A stretch of 60,078 nt of DNA, taken from assembly GCA_913778455.1 (NCBI GenBank), contig CAJYVK010000345.1, positions 1 through 60,078 on the forward strand. Reading direction: 5' to 3'. Of the stretch, positions 42,319-50,574 are shown one piece after another; positions within the stretch are counted from its first letter, which is position 1, and each line of letters starts with the position of its first letter. The DNA is from an uncultured Hymenobacter sp. GTDB lineage: Bacteria > Bacteroidota > Bacteroidia > Cytophagales > Hymenobacteraceae. The notes beneath the pieces are model-generated. The model had not been told where the DNA came from, did not search any database, and saw only the letters and a list, made by a program, of their open reading frames with translations. A program made the position numbers and the translations under genes.

Positions 42319-43485
42319 ATGTTGGAGTCGAAGCTGCCCGACGTGGGGGCCAGCATTTTTTCGCGAATGACGCTGCTAGCCCAGCAAACCGGGGCCATTA
42401 ACCTGGCGCAGGGATTTCCCGATTACGACCCGCCGCTGATGCTGCGCCAGGCCCTGGCCCGGCACGCGCTGGCTAGCGGCAGCCATCAATACGCGCCCAT
42501 GCCGGGGCTGCTGCGGTTGCGCCAAGCCATTGCGGCGCAGGTGGGCCGGCTGCAAGCCGATGCCCCCACCCCCGACGCTGAAGCGGAAATTACCATCACG
42601 GCTGGCGCTACCGAGGCGCTGTACGGGGTGCTGGCTGCCGTGGTGCGGCCCGGCGACGAGGTCATCATCCTGGAGCCCGCCTACGACCTCTACGGGCCGG
42701 CTGTACGGCTGCAAGGCGGCGTGCCGCGCTACGTGCGCCTGCCCACCACCGATTTTCGCCCCGACTGGGCCGCCGTGCGGGCCGCCTTCACCGAGCGCAC
42801 TCGGCTCATCATGGTCAACTCGCCGCACAACCCCAGCGGAGCCGTGTTCGACGAGGCCGACTGGGCCGCGCTGGCTGCCCTCACCGAGGGTACCGACGTG
42901 CTGGTGCTGTCGGATGAGGTGTACGAGCACTTGGTGTTCGACGGGGTGGCCTCGCGCAGTGCCCGCCAGCACCCGGCCCTGCGGTCGCGCAGCTTCGTGG
43001 TCTCGTCGTTTGGCAAAACCTACCATGCGACGGGGTGGAAGGCGGGCTACTGCCTGGCCCCGCCGGCCCTCACGGCCGAGCTGCGGCGGGTGCACCAGTT
43101 CCTGACCTTTTCGGTGAGTACGCCTACTCAGCACGCCCTGGCCGACGTGCTCGAAGCCGACCCGGACGCCGCGCACGCCCGTAGTCTGGCAGGCTTCTAC
43201 CAAGCCAAGCGCGACGAGTTTGTGGGCCTGCTGGCGGGTGCCGGCTGGGAGCTACGGCCGGTGCCCGGGGGCTACTTCGTGCTGGCGGGCTACGGGCAGT
43301 TTTCAGCGCTCGGCGACCTAGCCTTTGCCGAGGAGCTGGCCCGCCGCTGGAGCGTGGCGGTGGTGCCGGTATCGGCCTTTTACCACGACGGCTACGACCC
43401 GGGGCTGGTGCGCTTCTGCTTCGCCAAAGAAGCGGCGACGTTGCAGGCCGCTGCCCGGCTACTGCGGCAAGGACCGAAGAAATAA
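42319..43485 (+). CDS. Methionine/glutamine-type aminotransferase (YbdL-like)
   Basis: A 388-residue class I/II PLP aminotransferase, like E. coli YbdL. MLESKLPDVGASIFSRMT and INLAQGFPDYDPP are typical openings. The PLP lysine is in SSFGKTYHATGWKAGYC, the aspartate in VLSDEVYEHLVFDG, and the phosphate-binding NSPHNPSGAVFD is intact. It probably transaminates methionine and its keto acid KMTB using glutamine. The next gene but one base block downstream (43575) is the omega-amidase that would pull such reactions forward, so the two likely work as one unit. Confidence 0.9.
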   Translation: MLESKLPDVGASIFSRMTLLAQQTGAINLAQGFPDYDPPLMLRQALARHALASGSHQYAPMPGLLRLRQAIAAQVGRLQADAPTPDAEAEITITAGATEALYGVLAAVVRPGDEVIILEPAYDLYGPAVRLQGGVPRYVRLPTTDFRPDWAAVRAAFTERTRLIMVNSPHNPSGAVFDEADWAALAALTEGTDVLVLSDEVYEHLVFDGVASRSARQHPALRSRSFVVSSFGKTYHATGWKAGYCLAPPALTAELRRVHQFLTFSVSTPTQHALADVLEADPDAAHARSLAGFYQAKRDEFVGLLAGAGWELRPVPGGYFVLAGYGQFSALGDLAFAEELARRWSVAVVPVSAFYHDGYDPGLVRFCFAKEAATLQAAARLLRQGPKK

Positions 43486-43574
43486 ATTAAAGAACAATTA
43501 CAAAGTATAACAGTACACTATTAAAAGTCAGTCTTAGATAGAAGCTTGGCGACGGGCGACTGACGTTAACGACC

Positions 43575-44372
43575 ATGAACGACCTCACGATATCGCTGGT
43601 GCAGGCCAGTCTGCACTGGCACGACCCAGCCGCTAATCGGGCGCAGCTTGCCGGGCTGCTGGCCTCGGCCCTGCCCAGTGCGGGCCTCACCGACCTGATT
43701 GTGCTGCCCGAGATGTTTACCACCGGCTTCAGCATGAACGCCTCTTCCCAGGCTGAAGAACACCCTGGCCCCACACTGGCCTGGATGCGGGCGCAGGCCG
43801 CCTTTTACGATGCCGTAGTGACGGGCAGCGTGCTTACTCGTGCTGGCACCGCCTACTACAACCGCCTGCTGTGGGTGCGCCCCGATGGCTCGTACAGCAC
43901 CTACGACAAGCGCCACTTGTTTCGGCTGGCCGGTGAGCACGAGGTGTACACGCCCGGCACCTGCCGCCTCACTGAGGAATGGCGGGGCTGGCGCATTCGG
44001 CCGCTCATCTGCTACGACTTGCGCTTCCCGGTGTGGAGCCGCAACGATCCGCGCCAGCCCTACGACGTGCTGCTGTACGTGGCCAACTGGCCCCAGCCCC
44101 GGGCCGAAATCTGGCGCACGCTGCTGCGGGCCCGGGCCATCGAAAACATGGCGTACACGGTGGGCGTCAACCGCTTGGGCACTGATGGCGCGGGCCACGA
44201 ATACTCGGGCCAGTCGGCACTGCTCGACATTCACGGCGACTACCTGGCCCAGGCCGGCAATCTACAAACCGTGCTCACGCACACCCTGAAGGCCCAGCCG
44301 CTCTACGACATGCGCGAAAAGCTGCCTTTCCTGCTCGACGCCGACGAATTCAGTCTGCCCGACTGCAAGTGA
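43575..44372 (+). CDS. Omega-amidase, nitrilase superfamily (YafV-like)
   Basis: A 265-residue C-N hydrolase. The catalytic triad is Glu in VLPEMFTTGFS, Lys in YDKRHLFRLAG and Cys in LICYDLRFPVWSR. The family matches YafV/omega-amidase, which splits 2-oxoglutaramate (from glutamine transamination) into 2-oxoglutarate and ammonia. The residues around the cysteine and the end LLDADEFSL are close to that group. It follows the aminotransferase on the same strand, 89 bases downstream. General nitrilase activity on other small amides is possible. Confidence 0.9.
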   Translation: MNDLTISLVQASLHWHDPAANRAQLAGLLASALPSAGLTDLIVLPEMFTTGFSMNASSQAEEHPGPTLAWMRAQAAFYDAVVTGSVLTRAGTAYYNRLLWVRPDGSYSTYDKRHLFRLAGEHEVYTPGTCRLTEEWRGWRIRPLICYDLRFPVWSRNDPRQPYDVLLYVANWPQPRAEIWRTLLRARAIENMAYTVGVNRLGTDGAGHEYSGQSALLDIHGDYLAQAGNLQTVLTHTLKAQPLYDMREKLPFLLDADEFSLPDCK

Positions 44373-44381
44373 AATCACTAC

Positions 44382-46715
44382 CTACTGCGTCACTGCCAGG
44401 CGCTGACTGGTGCTGAGACCGTCGGCCGCGGTGGCCTGCACCACGTAGAGGCCGGGCGCCAGGCCCGTAAGGTCGAGGCGGTGGGTGCGCGCCAGCGGGC
44501 CGGCGGGCCGTACCAAGCGGCCGGTCAGGTCGAGGAGCTGCACGCGGGTGGGCTGGGCGGTTTCGGCCGTGGCGGCCTGGGCGGCGGGGTTGGGGTAGAC
44601 GCTGAGGGCCAGCGCGGCCACGGCTGCGGGCTGAGTAGCCAGCGCGGTGCCCGTGCGGCCGAGATAGCTCACGAGCCCGCCGGTTTCGGTGCCGATGTAA
44701 AGCTCGGGCTTGCCGTCGCGGTTTAGGTCGGCAGCGGCGGCGGCAAAGCGCAGCACGAAGCCCTTGCCCAGCCGGGCGGGTTCGTACTGGGCGGTGAAAT
44801 TATTGAAAAATAAGTTGGTAATGCCCGTGAAGGCGGTACCCTGGCTACGGAAATCTTTGTAAAGCGTGACCGTGCCGCGCCCGTCGAGTGTCAGTAGGTC
44901 GGGCTTGCCGTCGCCGTCGAAGTCGGCTACGGCCGGGGCCAGGTAGGGCGGGCGGCTACCGGCGCTCAGCAGCTGGCCGTAGTCGGCGTTGGCCAGCACG
45001 AAGAGGTTGTCGACGTTGCCGCCGGCCGCCGCGCCCTGGTTGCGGAAGTAGCGCAGGCTACCGCCCGTTTCCTGGGTATCGTTGGTACCGAGCAGCAGAT
45101 CCACGTAGCCGTCGCCATCCACGTCGAAAAAGCACGGCGTGTCGCCCTGCCGGGCGGGGAGCACGCCGCTGCCCGCCGCGCCCTGCGGCTTGAAATAGCT
45201 GGCCCGGGTCGGGTTGAAGCTGACCGGCTGGCCAGCGGCGGCGGTGTTCAGGATGTAGTTGAGCTGATTGGTAGTACCGTTGTAGGCCGAGTACACCAGG
45301 TCGAGGGCGCCGTCGCGGTTGAGGTCGACCAGCGCCGGACGCAGGCTCTCAAATCGGACGCTGGGCGTGAGCGCCGCCGTGGCGGCCAGCCCCAGGTAGT
45401 CGTCGGTCACGAGCCGGAATACCGGTCGGGCGGCCGTACCCACGTTGCGGTAGTAGGTGAGGCTGGCGCGGTAATAGCCGCCCACCAGGTCGGCTTGGTT
45501 GGCTAGCAGCAAGTCCGTGAGCCCGTCGCCATCGATATCGCCGAAGGCCGGGGCGCTACCCTCGCTTACGTCGAGCATGTCGTTTTGCAGAAAGCCATCG
45601 CTGGCCAAACTGAAGCTGGGTACCGCCGAGGCACTGGCTGCCGCGTTTTGGTACAGCCGCACGCTGCGCCGCAAGCTCACCCGGTCGAGCGAATTATCGG
45701 CCATGTTGGGCGCCACGACCAAGTCGGGCACGCCGTCAAAATTGGCATCGAAGGAATACGGCGCCGGGAACATTGGCAGGTTGACCGGCGCGGCGGCCGA
45801 TGGAAAGGCGCTGCTCGTGCCACCCGCCGTGAGCAAGCCGCTCACGGTCGAGGAGCCGCTATTAAGCAAGCGCGTGAGCTGCGGGCAGTTGTCGCGGCCG
45901 TCGAGCAGGTCGAGCTTGCCGTCGCCGTTGAGGTCGAGCAGTAGGATACTATGGCCCGGGCTGTGCGTCAGCCGGTAAGATTGGCAGGGCGTAACGCCCC
46001 CAAACAGGTACGAGCTGCAATCGGCGCAGCTTACCATCTGGCCCCAATAATTGGTGCTCTGCGCAAAGCTGCTAACGCCCCCGCAGCCGCCGGTGCTGGT
46101 GTTGAGGTATAATTCCAGCGCGGTCGAGCCTACAAAATCATAGGTCATGATGTCGAGCCGGCCATCGCCGTTCACGTCCTGAATGGACGGGGTGTTATAC
46201 GCACCGATATTTAGGTTGCTAATAAAGCCGTTGGCTACCGGGAATGACAACTGGTTGTTAGTCAGAGCAAACGTAGGCCGCCCGCCCGTGCCTGCCACGT
46301 TGCGAAACACGCGGATGTCGCCGCCGCTGGCGTAAGTAAATAAGTCGGCGCGGCCGTCGCAGTCGTAGTCGCGCAGCAGCACCCAGCCCGAGAGGTCGCT
46401 CGGGAATAGCGACTCGTAATCGGGTGCGTACTGCCAGCGGCGGCCGGTGCCGTTGGGTGCCGCCACGTTGAGAAACGTGTAGCTACGCGCCGTCTGGCGG
46501 TCAAAGGCGTAGAGGTCGGCCTGCCCGTCGCCGTCGAGGTCGATGGTACTGAACTGCGGCGTATTAAAGCCGCCCACCCAGGCCTGGGCCAGCGTGTCGG
46601 TACCCTGCACCACCTTGGCCACGCTGCCGAATCCAAAGCCGAACGGCAGCGTTTGTGCCTGCGCCTGCCCCGCCAGGGCTAACCCCAACACTCCCAGTAA
46701 AAAAGAACGCCGCAT
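44382..46715 (-). CDS. Secreted FG-GAP/VCBS repeat protein with type IX secretion signal
   Basis: A 777-residue exported protein, start MRRSFLLGVLGLALAG with cleavage near QAQAQ. Many calcium-binding-type repeats of the form DxDGDGxxDL are visible: DLDGDGQADLYAF, DVNGDGRLDIMTY, DLNGDGKLDLLDG, DVDGDGYVDLLLG, DFDGDGKPDLLTL, DLNRDGKPELYIG, as in FG-GAP beta-propellers. The C terminus has the sorting motif VYPNPAAQ with LYVVQATAAD and TSQRLAVTQ. It is likely exported by T9SS and surface-attached. The frame extends to 47258 but that part is antisense to murF, so the start at 46715 was used. Function unknown. Confidence 0.88.
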   Translation of the reverse strand: MRRSFLLGVLGLALAGQAQAQTLPFGFGFGSVAKVVQGTDTLAQAWVGGFNTPQFSTIDLDGDGQADLYAFDRQTARSYTFLNVAAPNGTGRRWQYAPDYESLFPSDLSGWVLLRDYDCDGRADLFTYASGGDIRVFRNVAGTGGRPTFALTNNQLSFPVANGFISNLNIGAYNTPSIQDVNGDGRLDIMTYDFVGSTALELYLNTSTGGCGGVSSFAQSTNYWGQMVSCADCSSYLFGGVTPCQSYRLTHSPGHSILLLDLNGDGKLDLLDGRDNCPQLTRLLNSGSSTVSGLLTAGGTSSAFPSAAAPVNLPMFPAPYSFDANFDGVPDLVVAPNMADNSLDRVSLRRSVRLYQNAAASASAVPSFSLASDGFLQNDMLDVSEGSAPAFGDIDGDGLTDLLLANQADLVGGYYRASLTYYRNVGTAARPVFRLVTDDYLGLAATAALTPSVRFESLRPALVDLNRDGALDLVYSAYNGTTNQLNYILNTAAAGQPVSFNPTRASYFKPQGAAGSGVLPARQGDTPCFFDVDGDGYVDLLLGTNDTQETGGSLRYFRNQGAAAGGNVDNLFVLANADYGQLLSAGSRPPYLAPAVADFDGDGKPDLLTLDGRGTVTLYKDFRSQGTAFTGITNLFFNNFTAQYEPARLGKGFVLRFAAAAADLNRDGKPELYIGTETGGLVSYLGRTGTALATQPAAVAALALSVYPNPAAQAATAETAQPTRVQLLDLTGRLVRPAGPLARTHRLDLTGLAPGLYVVQATAADGLSTSQRLAVTQ

Positions 46716-46874
46716 AAGAAAACCGCTAAAGCCCGTGCCCGCTAACAACGCCAGCCGGGCCGTAAGTTGCACCCGATAATGGGGAATTGGGTATGAAGTG
46801 GAAAGAAGCCGGGGCCGAATCAATACTACGTAGCGCCATTTTTTCCGCTCAACTTCCCATTGATACTTAATGAG

Positions 46875-48200
46875 ATGAAACTCTACGAGCATTACCTCGC
46901 CGCGCAAGGCCAGGTCAGTACCGATTCGCGCCAACCCCAGCCGGGAACGCTGTTTTTTGCCCTCAACGGCCCTAGCTTTCGCGGGGCCGACTTTGCGCCT
47001 GGGGCCATTGCGCAGGGTGCCCGCCACGCCGTGGTCGACGACCTCACACTGGCTGCCCAGGACCCCACCCATTATACCTACGCCCCCAATCCGCTGGCTG
47101 CCCTGCAAGCCCTGGCCCGCGAGCACCGCCGCCGCTTCCGCGGCCCCGTGCTGGCCATTACCGGCTCCAACGGCAAAACTACCACTAAGGAGCTGCTGAC
47201 GGTGGTGCTGGCCCAGAAGTATAACGTGCTGGCTACCATCGGTAATTTTAATAACCACATCGGCGTGCCGCTCACGCTGCTGCGCCTACGCCCCGAGGAG
47301 CACGACTTCGCCGTGATTGAGATGGGGGCCAACCACCAGGGCGAAATTGCGGCCTACTGCCAGTGGGCCGAGCCCACCCACGGCCTCCTCACCAACATCG
47401 GTAAAGCCCACCTCGAAGGCTTCGGCGGCGAGGCGGGCATTGCCAAGGGTAAGGGAGAGCTGTTCGACTACCTGGCCAGTCACGGCGGAACGCTGTTCGT
47501 AAATACGCTCGACGCGAAAATTCCGGCCGTAGCCGCCGCCGCTACGGCCGCGCTTGCGGCTGGCTCCGCGCCGGCCCTGGCTACCTACCCCGGCCCGGCC
47601 GACGCGTACCCGGCTACTTTCCTGCGAGCCGACCCCGGCCTGCACCTGCGCCTCGGCGACGGCACTGAGGTGGCTGCCCAGCTCACCGGCGACTACAATT
47701 TCCCCAATATGGCCGCCGCTGCCGCCGTGGGGGCATTTTTCGGGGTGTCTACCGCCGAGATAGCTGCCGCCCTAGCCAGTTACAACCCGCAGAATAACCG
47801 CTCGCAGCTAGCCCGCACCGCTCGGGGCAACGACCTCATCCTCGACGCCTACAACGCCAACCCCAGTAGCATGGCCGCTGCCCTGCGCAGCTTTGCTCAG
47901 CGGCCCGTGGCGGCCGGCCAGGGCCGCTGGGTTATCCTGGGCGACATGTTCGAGCTGGGCGAAAGCGCCGAGGCCGAGCACCGCGCCCTGGGCGAGCTGC
48001 TAACCGAGCTGCGGCTGGAAAACGTGCTGCTCATTGGCCCGCTTATGCAGGCCGCCGCTGCGGTGCACCCCGCCGCGCACTACTTCGCCGATAAGTCGGC
48101 GGCGGCGGTGTGGCTGGCCGGGCACCCGGCCGCCGGCCAGCTTGTGCTACTCAAGGGCAGCCGGGGCATGGGGCTGGAAACGCTGGTGCCGCTGCTGTAA
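46875..48200 (+). CDS. murF: UDP-N-acetylmuramoyl-tripeptide-D-alanyl-D-alanine ligase
   Basis: A 441-residue Mur ligase that adds D-Ala-D-Ala to the peptidoglycan precursor. ATP-binding TGSNGKTTTKELL is near residues 96-108, with IGVPLTLLRL and VIEMGANHQGEIAAYC, HGLLTNIGKAHLEGFGG and a C-terminal DAYNANPSSMAAAL. The ATG at 46875 (MKLYEHYLAAQG) was preferred to the TTG at 46860. It is separate from the dcw cluster, which is not in the window. It is divergent from the FG-GAP gene and ends in a terminator. Confidence 0.95.
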   Translation: MKLYEHYLAAQGQVSTDSRQPQPGTLFFALNGPSFRGADFAPGAIAQGARHAVVDDLTLAAQDPTHYTYAPNPLAALQALAREHRRRFRGPVLAITGSNGKTTTKELLTVVLAQKYNVLATIGNFNNHIGVPLTLLRLRPEEHDFAVIEMGANHQGEIAAYCQWAEPTHGLLTNIGKAHLEGFGGEAGIAKGKGELFDYLASHGGTLFVNTLDAKIPAVAAAATAALAAGSAPALATYPGPADAYPATFLRADPGLHLRLGDGTEVAAQLTGDYNFPNMAAAAAVGAFFGVSTAEIAAALASYNPQNNRSQLARTARGNDLILDAYNANPSSMAAALRSFAQRPVAAGQGRWVILGDMFELGESAEAEHRALGELLTELRLENVLLIGPLMQAAAAVHPAAHYFADKSAAAVWLAGHPAAGQLVLLKGSRGMGLETLVPLL

Positions 48201-48237
48201 AGTAGGAGTGAGACCACCGCCTAGCTTGCCTTCGGCG

Positions 48238-48276
48238 CGGGTAATTGCTGTAAAACAGCAATTACCCGTTCTTTTT
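48238..48276 (+). terminator. Terminator after murF
   Basis: Arms CGGGTAATTGCTGT (48238-48251) and ACAGCAATTACCCG (48255-48268), perfect 14 bp with a 3-base loop, followed by TTCTTTTT. Located between the convergent murF and rfbC genes. Confidence 0.88.
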
Positions 48277-48293
48277 CGAAGTAGCTTCGAGCC

Positions 48294-48842
48294 CTAAAAC
48301 GGATTCTGCAAGTCGGCCAGCGTGGGCAGTATCGCATCTTTGGGCGAAACGAGCTTTTCGCCCTCGTACTCCCAGTCGATACCTAGCGCCGGGTCGTTCC
48401 AGAGTACGCCGCCCTCGGTGGTGGGAGCGTAGTAGTCGGAGCACTTATAGAGAAACAGCGTATTGTCTTCCAGCGCTACGAAGCCGTGGGCGAAGCCTTC
48501 GGGTACGTAAAAGGCGTTGCCCAACTCGGCGGTGAGCAGCACTTTGGCGTGCTGGCCGAAGGTGGGCGAGCGGTGACGCAGATCTACTACTACGTCGAGG
48601 GCGCGGCCCTGGGCTACGCGTACCAGCTTGGCCTGAGCGTGGGGTGGGCGCTGAAAATGCAGCCCGCGCAGGGTGCCGGCCTTCGAAATGCTTTGGTTGT
48701 CCTGCACCCAATGGTGGCGGGGCAGACCCAGCCCTTCCATCGTGCGGGCGCTGAACGACTCGAAGAAAGCGCCGCGCGGGTCGCCGAAAATGCGAGGCCG
48801 GAATTCCAGCAGGCCGGGCAAAGAATGGGTAATTACTTCCAT
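48294..48842 (-). CDS. rfbC: dTDP-4-dehydrorhamnose 3,5-epimerase
   Basis: A 182-residue cupin enzyme, the third step of dTDP-L-rhamnose synthesis. Motifs FRPRIFGDPRGAFFESF, HHWVQDNQSIS, GTLRGLHFQRPP with the catalytic His, and YVPEGFAHGFVALED are clear. The start MEVITHSLPGLLEF was chosen; the frame is open 25 codons more, but those lie in the octamer array. rfbA, rfbB and rfbD are not nearby, so the substrate may come from a distant cluster. It follows the GT4 gene on the same strand. Confidence 0.95.
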   Translation of the reverse strand: MEVITHSLPGLLEFRPRIFGDPRGAFFESFSARTMEGLGLPRHHWVQDNQSISKAGTLRGLHFQRPPHAQAKLVRVAQGRALDVVVDLRHRSPTFGQHAKVLLTAELGNAFYVPEGFAHGFVALEDNTLFLYKCSDYYAPTTEGGVLWNDPALGIDWEYEGEKLVSPKDAILPTLADLQNPF

Positions 48843-48846
48843 AAGT

Positions 48847-48945
48847 GGTGAAATGGTGAACCAGTGAATAGTGAGTTGGGGAGTAGTAGAGTGATGACAA
48901 CGCAGTTGCAAAGACAAAACTCACTACTCCCCATCTCGCTATTTC
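48847..48945. repeat. Inverted pair of octamer arrays between rfbC and the glycosyltransferase
   Basis: The left arm reads in 8-base steps AGTGGTGA, AATGGTGA, ACCAGTGA, ATAGTGAG. The right arm (from about 48919) reads AACTCACT, ACTCCCCA, TCTCGCTA, TTTCACCG. It begins beside the rfbC start codon and overlaps the stop codon of the glycosyltransferase gene (48944-48946). Confidence 0.8.
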
Positions 48946-50071
48946 ACCGTCGGCCGGCCTCGGCTACGGCGTCGAGGTATTGGCGCAGCACGAGCTGCTC
49001 ATCAAATTTTTCTTCGGCTAGCTGCCGGCTCGCGGTGCCCATGGCTGCCAGTCGCTCGGGCGGCAATTGGGCCACGGTGAGTAGCTTGTCGGCGAGGTCG
49101 GCGGCGTCGCGCACCTGGCAGAGATAGCCATTGCGACCGTGCTGCACGGTTTCGCGGCAGCCAGGTACGTCGGTCGTTACCAAGGGTTTGCCGCAGGCTG
49201 CCGCTTCGAGCAGGGTTTTGGGCGTACCCTCGCGGTAGCTGGGTAGTACCACGCAGTCGGCGCGGTGCAGGTGGGCAGCCACGTTGTCGGAAGTACCCAG
49301 GTAGTCGATGTTGCCTTCTTGGAGCCACTGCTCGAAGGTGGCCCGCGTTACGCCCACGCCGCCGGCCTCGTCGATACTCCCCAGAAGCTGGAGGCGCACC
49401 TTGTCGGCCCCCAGCGTAGCCCGCAGCTGTTTGGCTGCTTCAAAATACTCGACAATACCTTTTTCGTACAGCACCCGCGCCACCATAAGAAAGGTAAACG
49501 GCTCGTTGGGCATCTTTTCGCGGGCTGGCTCGGGCCGGAAGCGCGTCAAATCGACGCCCGAGCCGGGCACCAGGCCAGTGAGCGCCGGCTTGATGAGCCC
49601 GCCCCGGATGAAGAGCTCGCGGTCGTCGTTATTCTGGAAAAACACCTTCTCTGGAAAGCGGAAGGCCAGCCGGTACAGGCCCTTCACCACTTTACTTACC
49701 AGATTTTCAACAATGAACGCCGTACCCAGGCCGCTCACGTTGTTGATGCTGGGCACGCCCGCCAGCCGCGCCGCCAGCGTACCGTAGATGTTGGGCTTGA
49801 TGGTAAAGTGCAGGACCACGTCGGGTCGCTCGCGCTTGTACACCGCCACGAAGCGGCGCGTGAGCTGGGCATCCTTGATGGGATTGGTACCCTTATTTTC
49901 CATCAGAATGGGCACGTAGCGGCAGCCTAGTTCGCTGGCCAGCCGGTCGGAGTAGGCATCGGGCGGCGCAATGGCCAGCACCTCGTGGCCCGCCGCTTGC
50001 AGCGCTTTAACCAGCCCACGCCGGAAGTTCCAGATATTCCAGGAAGTATTGATAACTAAGGCAACGCGCAC
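48944..50071 (-). CDS. Group 1 (GT4) glycosyltransferase
   Basis: A 375-residue glycosyltransferase with two Rossmann-like domains, starting MRVALVINTSWNIWNFRRGL. The C-terminal domain has FLMVARVLYEKGIVEYFEAA and the EX7E motif EGTPKTLLEAAACGKPLV, with TDVPGCRETV. It most resembles enzymes that add a hexosamine to lipid-linked oligosaccharides (PglA-like), but the donor cannot be read. The neighbour rfbC suggests a rhamnose-containing glycan. The final codons and stop (Arg-Arg-TGA) lie in the octamer array. Confidence 0.9.
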   Translation of the reverse strand: MRVALVINTSWNIWNFRRGLVKALQAAGHEVLAIAPPDAYSDRLASELGCRYVPILMENKGTNPIKDAQLTRRFVAVYKRERPDVVLHFTIKPNIYGTLAARLAGVPSINNVSGLGTAFIVENLVSKVVKGLYRLAFRFPEKVFFQNNDDRELFIRGGLIKPALTGLVPGSGVDLTRFRPEPAREKMPNEPFTFLMVARVLYEKGIVEYFEAAKQLRATLGADKVRLQLLGSIDEAGGVGVTRATFEQWLQEGNIDYLGTSDNVAAHLHRADCVVLPSYREGTPKTLLEAAACGKPLVTTDVPGCRETVQHGRNGYLCQVRDAADLADKLLTVAQLPPERLAAMGTASRQLAEEKFDEQLVLRQYLDAVAEAGRR

Positions 50072-50206
50072 AGGAAGCAGAATAAACTAAGAAACGGGGC
50101 TCAAACGAGGCAAAGGTCGGGCTGGATGCCTCGCCGCCCACTATTTCCCTCATTAAACTACCGTTGGCGGTTACTTTCGGGATGATTTTTGCGTTATAAT
50201 TCCACA

Positions 50207-50503
50207 ATGAAGCTTTTCAAATTGGCTGGCTTGGTGCTAGCGGGACTGGCCTCGGCCGTAGCGGCGCAGGCCGCCCCGCCCGTACCCGGCCAGCTCTTGT
50301 ACCAGAAAAACTGCCAGCGCTGCCACGGTAAAGACGGCCGCCTGGGCCTCAACGGTGCGCACGACCTCACCAAGAGCAACCTCAATGCCTTCGGGCGTAC
50401 CTATTTGGTGACGAATGGGATGCGCAAGATGCCGTCGTTCAGTAAAACCCTGACGCCCGCCCAGATTGAGCAGGTAGTTGCTTATTCTCTCACGCTTAAA
50501 TAA
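50207..50503 (+). CDS. Small exported c-type cytochrome
   Basis: A 98-residue single-haem protein. The signal MKLFKLAGLVLAGLASA is cut near AQAAPP. The haem site is CQRCHGKDGRLGL, with the methionine ligand likely in NGMRKMPSFSKTL. It acts in the periplasm as an electron carrier. No oxidase is adjacent. The start at 50207 was taken rather than 50189, which would put residues before a good signal peptide. The gap to hflX is filled by a heptamer array. Confidence 0.9.
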   Translation: MKLFKLAGLVLAGLASAVAAQAAPPVPGQLLYQKNCQRCHGKDGRLGLNGAHDLTKSNLNAFGRTYLVTNGMRKMPSFSKTLTPAQIEQVVAYSLTLK

Positions 50504-50507
50504 TTGC

Positions 50508-50574
50508 CGGTTGTTGATTGGTAAAGGGTAATGACCAGCTAACGATTGATAACTAACAATTAATAATTGATATA
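50508..50574. repeat. Heptamer array between the cytochrome and hflX
   Basis: Seven-base steps run TGTTGAT, TGGTAAA, GGGTAAT, GACCAGC, TAACGAT, TGATAAC, TAACAAT, TAATAAT, TGATATA. It runs from 4 bases after the cytochrome stop to the base before the hflX ATG, with no other sequence between. The left and right parts are partly complementary (TTGATTGG with CTAACAAT). Confidence 0.7.

Noticed and set aside
46716..47258. N-terminal extension of the FG-GAP protein
   Set aside because: Antisense to murF, and the real signal peptide begins at 46715.
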